NCBI GenBank assembly: GCA_040219555.1
Contig: JAVJSF010000013.1
Location: forward strand, 62,001 to 126,000
Origin: JAVJSF01 sp040219555
GTDB taxonomy: Bacteria > Actinomycetota > Thermoleophilia > Miltoncostaeales > Miltoncostaeaceae
Direction: 5' to 3'
Length of the DNA stretch: 64,000 nucleotides
Numbering within the stretch: the first letter of the stretch is position 1; every line of letters starts with the position of its first letter. Made by a program: the position numbers and the translations under genes. The notes beneath the pieces are model-generated. The model was given only the letters and a program-made list of their open reading frames with translations. It made no database searches and was not told the origin of the DNA. This document shows positions 61,225 through 64,000 of the stretch, one piece after another.

Positions 61225-61653
61225 ATGCGCTCCCGAATCCGCTTCGTCCTCGCGCTCTCCCTTGCCGCCGTGCTGGGCGGCTGGTTGCTGTACGTCAGCA
61301 TCGGCGGGGCCACCGAGACCTACACGAGCCCGTCGCAGCTGACCTCGTCGTCCATGACGGACGAGACCTACCGCCTCAACGGCCTGCACGTGGGCGAGGT
61401 GCCCGACGATGTCGCGGCCCAGGCCCGCAGCGACGCCGGATACACGTTCCGGGTGGCCGACAAGGACGCGCCGGGGCGGACGGTCACGGTCATCTACCGC
61501 GGCACGATCCCGGACCAGCTGAAGGACGGGCGCGAGATCATCGTCACGGGCGCGCTCGATGCGCGGGGCGACTTCGTGGCGAAGCGTGACTCGCTCTTGG
61601 CCCTCTGCCCGTCGAAGTTCACCGCTGCTCCCGGAACCAGCACCGAGCACTAG
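61225..61653 (+). CDS. ccmE: Heme chaperone CcmE (cysteine-type)
   Basis: CcmE receives heme during cytochrome c maturation. The 142-residue protein has an N-terminal membrane anchor (about 5-24) and an OB-fold domain (LNGLHVGEV, VTVIYRGTIPDQLKDGREIIVTGAL). The usual heme-binding His is absent; the site reads LLALCPSKF, placing Cys128 where cysteine-type CcmE proteins of archaea and some bacteria have CxxxY. The fifth residue here is Phe132 instead of Tyr. ccmF follows after nine bases. Confidence 0.88.
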   Translation: MRSRIRFVLALSLAAVLGGWLLYVSIGGATETYTSPSQLTSSSMTDETYRLNGLHVGEVPDDVAAQARSDAGYTFRVADKDAPGRTVTVIYRGTIPDQLKDGREIIVTGALDARGDFVAKRDSLLALCPSKFTAAPGTSTEH

Positions 61654-61662
61654 GGGCACCCC

Positions 61663-63669
61663 GTGAGCCTGTTCGGGCGCGCCGTTCTGCTGCTGGCGCT
61701 CGGACTGGCCGTCTACGCCATCGCCATGTCGCTCGCCTCGCGCCGCGGAGGCAGGAGCCACTGGCAGCGCAGCGCCGAGAACGCAGTCCACGCGGTCGCC
61801 GGCCTGACCACGGTGGCCATGGTGGGCATCTGGATCGCCTTCCTCACCGACGACTTCTCGCTGCGCCACGTGGCCGAGTACACCTCGAGCACGCTCGCGT
61901 GGGAGTACAAGCTGACGGCGGTGTGGGGCAGTCAGGCGGGGTCCCTGCTGCTGTGGATGTGGATCTTCTCCCTGTTCGCGTCGCTGGCGGTGTACCTGAA
62001 CCGTGCGCGCAACCGCGAGCTGATGCCCGTGGTGGTGGCGGTCCTCATGGGCGTCGCCGTGTTCTTCCTCCTCCTGCTCTCGTTCGTCACCAGCCCGTTC
62101 GAGGTGCTGGCCGTCGTCCCGGATGAGGGGAGGGGGCTGAACCCGCAGCTGCAGAACTTCTACATGCAGATCCACCCGCCGATCCTCTACCTCGGCTACG
62201 TGGGGCTGGCGATCCCCTTCGCCTTCGCGATGGCGGCCCTGGTGACGCGCCGGCTGGACACGGCATGGATCACCAGCGTCCGCCGGTGGACGATCTTCTC
62301 GTGGCTGTTCCTCGGCATCGGCATCCTGCTGGGCGCCAAGTGGGCCTACGAGACCCTGGGTTGGGGTGGCTACTGGGCGTGGGACCCGGTGGAGAACGCC
62401 GCCTTCATCCCCTGGCTTGTGGCCACGGCGTTCCTGCACTCGGTGATGGTGCAGGAGCGGCGGGGGATGCTGAAGGTCTGGAACATGGTGCTGGTGGTCC
62501 TCACGTTCGTGCTCTGCCTGTTCGGCACGTTCCTGACCCGTTCGGGGATCGTCCAGTCGGTGCACGCCTTCGGGGAGTCGACCCTCGGGCCGTTCTTCCT
62601 CGGGTTCATCGTCCTGATCGGCGCCGGCTCCTTCGCGCTGATCATGAGCCGGCTGGACGACCTGCGCTCGCAGAACACGCTGGAGAGCTTCGTGTCGCGC
62701 GAGGCGATCTTCCTGTTCAACAACCTCCTGCTCCTGGCGATGGCTTTCGCGGTCTTCTGGGGGACGATGTTCCCGGTCCTCACCGAGATCGTCCGCGGCG
62801 ACCGGATCGTCCTCGGCCAGGGCTTCTACAACCAGGTGGCCGCGGTCATCGGGGTCCTGCTGCTGATACTCACCGGCATCGGCCCGCTGATCGCCTGGCG
62901 CAAATCCTCGCCGGCCCAGCTGCGCCGGCGCTTCGCCGGGCCGCTGGCCGGGACCGCAGCCGTACTGGTGCCGGTGCTGATCTTCACCGACGCCCGGCAG
63001 CACTGGCTGGCGGCCATCACGATCGCGGCCGCCGTGTTCGTGACCTCGTGCGTGCTCAGCGAGTTCTGGCGCGGGACGAGGGTGCGCCACGCGGTGGGCG
63101 ACACCTCCTGGCCGGGCGCGCTCGTGTCGCTGGTGGCGCGCAACCGGCGCCGCTACGGCGGCTACATCGTCCACCTCGGCATCGTGGTGCTGTTCATCGG
63201 CTTCGCCGGCTCCAAGGGCTTCACCACCGAGGCAGACCGCATCATCGAGCGCGGCGGCTCGGCCCAGGTGGCCGGCTTCACCCTCGTGAACGAAGGGGCC
63301 GAGCGGATCACGACGCCGCATGTGACGACCACCCAGGTCCGGCTGGGCGTCCTGGACGGCGGCGATCGGATGACGACTCTCACCCCGGGGATCCAGGAGT
63401 TCTCCGTCGACGAGGTCCGCGGCTCCAAGGTGGCGATCGACTCGAGCCTTCAGCGCGACATCTACGTGGTGCTCACCCGTCTGAATGCGGACGGCTCGGC
63501 CGAGTTGTCGGTGTTCGTGAACCCCCTGGTCGCCTGGATCTGGATCGCCGGCTTCATCATCGGTGCGGGCGGCCTGCTGGCCGCCTGGCCGGGGGGCGGC
63601 GGCCGCGGCGGTACCCGCGCCGGCTCCGGCCCCGCCGAGCGCCCGCGCAGGGCGGTGGTCACCCCGTGA
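61663..63669 (+). CDS. ccmF: Cytochrome c heme lyase CcmF
   Basis: CcmF ligates heme to apocytochrome c. The 668-residue protein has about 15 membrane segments and the tryptophan-rich heme-handling motif GWGGYWAWDPVENAAFIPW, with conserved histidines in HPPILYLGYV and HSVMVQERRGMLK. An extracytoplasmic C-terminal domain precedes the last membrane segment. The GTG start lies nine bases after ccmE, and its stop overlaps the next gene (GTGA), so a ccm operon continues to the right. Confidence 0.96.
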   Translation: MSLFGRAVLLLALGLAVYAIAMSLASRRGGRSHWQRSAENAVHAVAGLTTVAMVGIWIAFLTDDFSLRHVAEYTSSTLAWEYKLTAVWGSQAGSLLLWMWIFSLFASLAVYLNRARNRELMPVVVAVLMGVAVFFLLLLSFVTSPFEVLAVVPDEGRGLNPQLQNFYMQIHPPILYLGYVGLAIPFAFAMAALVTRRLDTAWITSVRRWTIFSWLFLGIGILLGAKWAYETLGWGGYWAWDPVENAAFIPWLVATAFLHSVMVQERRGMLKVWNMVLVVLTFVLCLFGTFLTRSGIVQSVHAFGESTLGPFFLGFIVLIGAGSFALIMSRLDDLRSQNTLESFVSREAIFLFNNLLLLAMAFAVFWGTMFPVLTEIVRGDRIVLGQGFYNQVAAVIGVLLLILTGIGPLIAWRKSSPAQLRRRFAGPLAGTAAVLVPVLIFTDARQHWLAAITIAAAVFVTSCVLSEFWRGTRVRHAVGDTSWPGALVSLVARNRRRYGGYIVHLGIVVLFIGFAGSKGFTTEADRIIERGGSAQVAGFTLVNEGAERITTPHVTTTQVRLGVLDGGDRMTTLTPGIQEFSVDEVRGSKVAIDSSLQRDIYVVLTRLNADGSAELSVFVNPLVAWIWIAGFIIGAGGLLAAWPGGGGRGGTRAGSGPAERPRRAVVTP

Positions 63670-64000
63670 GCGGGAGCCTCATCGGCATCGTGGTGCTCGC
63701 CGTGGTCGGGGTGCTGGCCATCGGCTTCGCCGCACTGCCCCTGTTGGCCGCCGAGGACGCCGGGGCGTCGCGCACGGCCCGCGAGGAGGCGCGCGCAGCC
63801 GAGATCGCCGAGGCCGAGGAGGCCCTGGCGCGATCGCTGGCCTCCATCCGTGAGATCGAGGCCGACCACCGCGCCGGCAACCTGTCCGAAGAGGACCGGG
63901 CGGCCCTCGACACCGCAGAACGGCAGCGCGCCGCGAGCCTTCTGCGGGAGCGCGATCGACTCGCCTCGGCGTCGGCCGGGGCCCCGCCGACGGGCGACGC
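63666..64000 (+). CDS. CcmI-like cytochrome c maturation protein, N-terminal part (cut by window edge)
   Basis: The 111 visible residues start with one membrane segment (about 5-27), then a charged helical region: AEEALARSLASIREIEADHRAG and NLSEEDRAALDTAERQRA, resembling the REIEFDyxxGKLSeeDY segment of CcmI/CycH-type proteins. The frame is open to the end of the window. The GTG start overlaps the ccmF stop. CcmI chaperones apocytochrome c in other bacteria; whether a TPR domain follows is not visible. Confidence 0.65.
   Translation, partial: MSGSLIGIVVLAVVGVLAIGFAALPLLAAEDAGASRTAREEARAAEIAEAEEALARSLASIREIEADHRAGNLSEEDRAALDTAERQRAASLLRERDRLASASAGAPPTGD

Overview
The window is very GC-rich and densely coded, with no gene-free stretch longer than about 210 bases. 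It looks like the chromosome of an actinobacterium (Actinomycetota), possibly a deep-branching class such as Thermoleophilia. This is inferred from the uvrC-rapZ-yvcK block followed by gap-pgk-tpiA-gpmI, an Rv2578c-type radical SAM gene behind a GAAC-N4-GTTC LexA box, an LLM-class flavin oxidoreductase, and many start codons 6-8 nt after a TANNNT hexamer, as in leaderless actinobacterial mRNAs. No phage, insertion sequence, CRISPR array or replication origin was seen.

Layout. 1-2.2 kb: tail of an unknown gene, tRNA-Val(GAC), purK-purE. 2.3-4.8 kb: an Asp-rich membrane protein with a histidine kinase and response regulator. 4.85-12.55 kb (minus): a protein kinase coupled to a gutted ABC exporter gene, an LLM oxidoreductase with a PLD-helicase-DUF3427 protein, an RNB ribonuclease and a small membrane protein. 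12.6-16.7 kb: thrS, a membrane protein, a PAS/GGEEF diguanylate cyclase. 16.8-20.9 kb: an overlapping operon of nitroreductase, BadI-like enoyl-CoA hydratase, acyl-CoA ligase and a YbjN-like protein. 20.9-23.3 kb: a lone LuxR-type HTH protein and a TadE-TadE-TadG cluster whose last member is fused to a VanY peptidase and a lytic transglycosylase. 23.3-26.5 kb (minus): a membrane diguanylate cyclase and a secreted TIM-barrel protein with a peptidoglycan-binding domain.

26.5-37 kb is housekeeping: uvrC-rapZ-yvcK, a DUF1097-like membrane protein where whiA is usually found, the lower glycolytic operon gap-pgk-tpiA-gpmI, and rsgA. 37-39.1 kb holds a probable SOS unit (AlkD-like remnant plus Rv2578c-like radical SAM protein) diverging from a LytR_C protein. 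39.1-41.3 kb (minus) is a metallophosphoesterase, a cysteine-desulfurase homologue lacking the PLP lysine, and a TusA-like protein. 41.3-48.7 kb: M48 protease, rlmH, thioredoxin 2, a TM0106-type nuclease-helicase and argS. 48.7-51 kb: methyltransferase, tRNA-Gly(CCC), DUF421 protein, lipoprotein.

51-55.9 kb (minus) is a complete iron-siderophore uptake operon (binding protein, two permeases, ATPase, FhuF-like reductase) with a candidate operator. 56-61 kb holds an FAD oxidoreductase coupled to a putative glycoside hydrolase, small membrane proteins and a rhodanese. 61.2-64 kb starts a cytochrome c maturation operon (cysteine-type ccmE, ccmF, and a partial ccmI-like gene at the edge).

The items most worth a second look are the lysine-less desulfurase with TusA, the pilin-like/VanY/transglycosylase fusion, the SOS-type intergenic region with an adjacent half-site array, and the leaderless-start pattern, which also supports a 44-residue protein.
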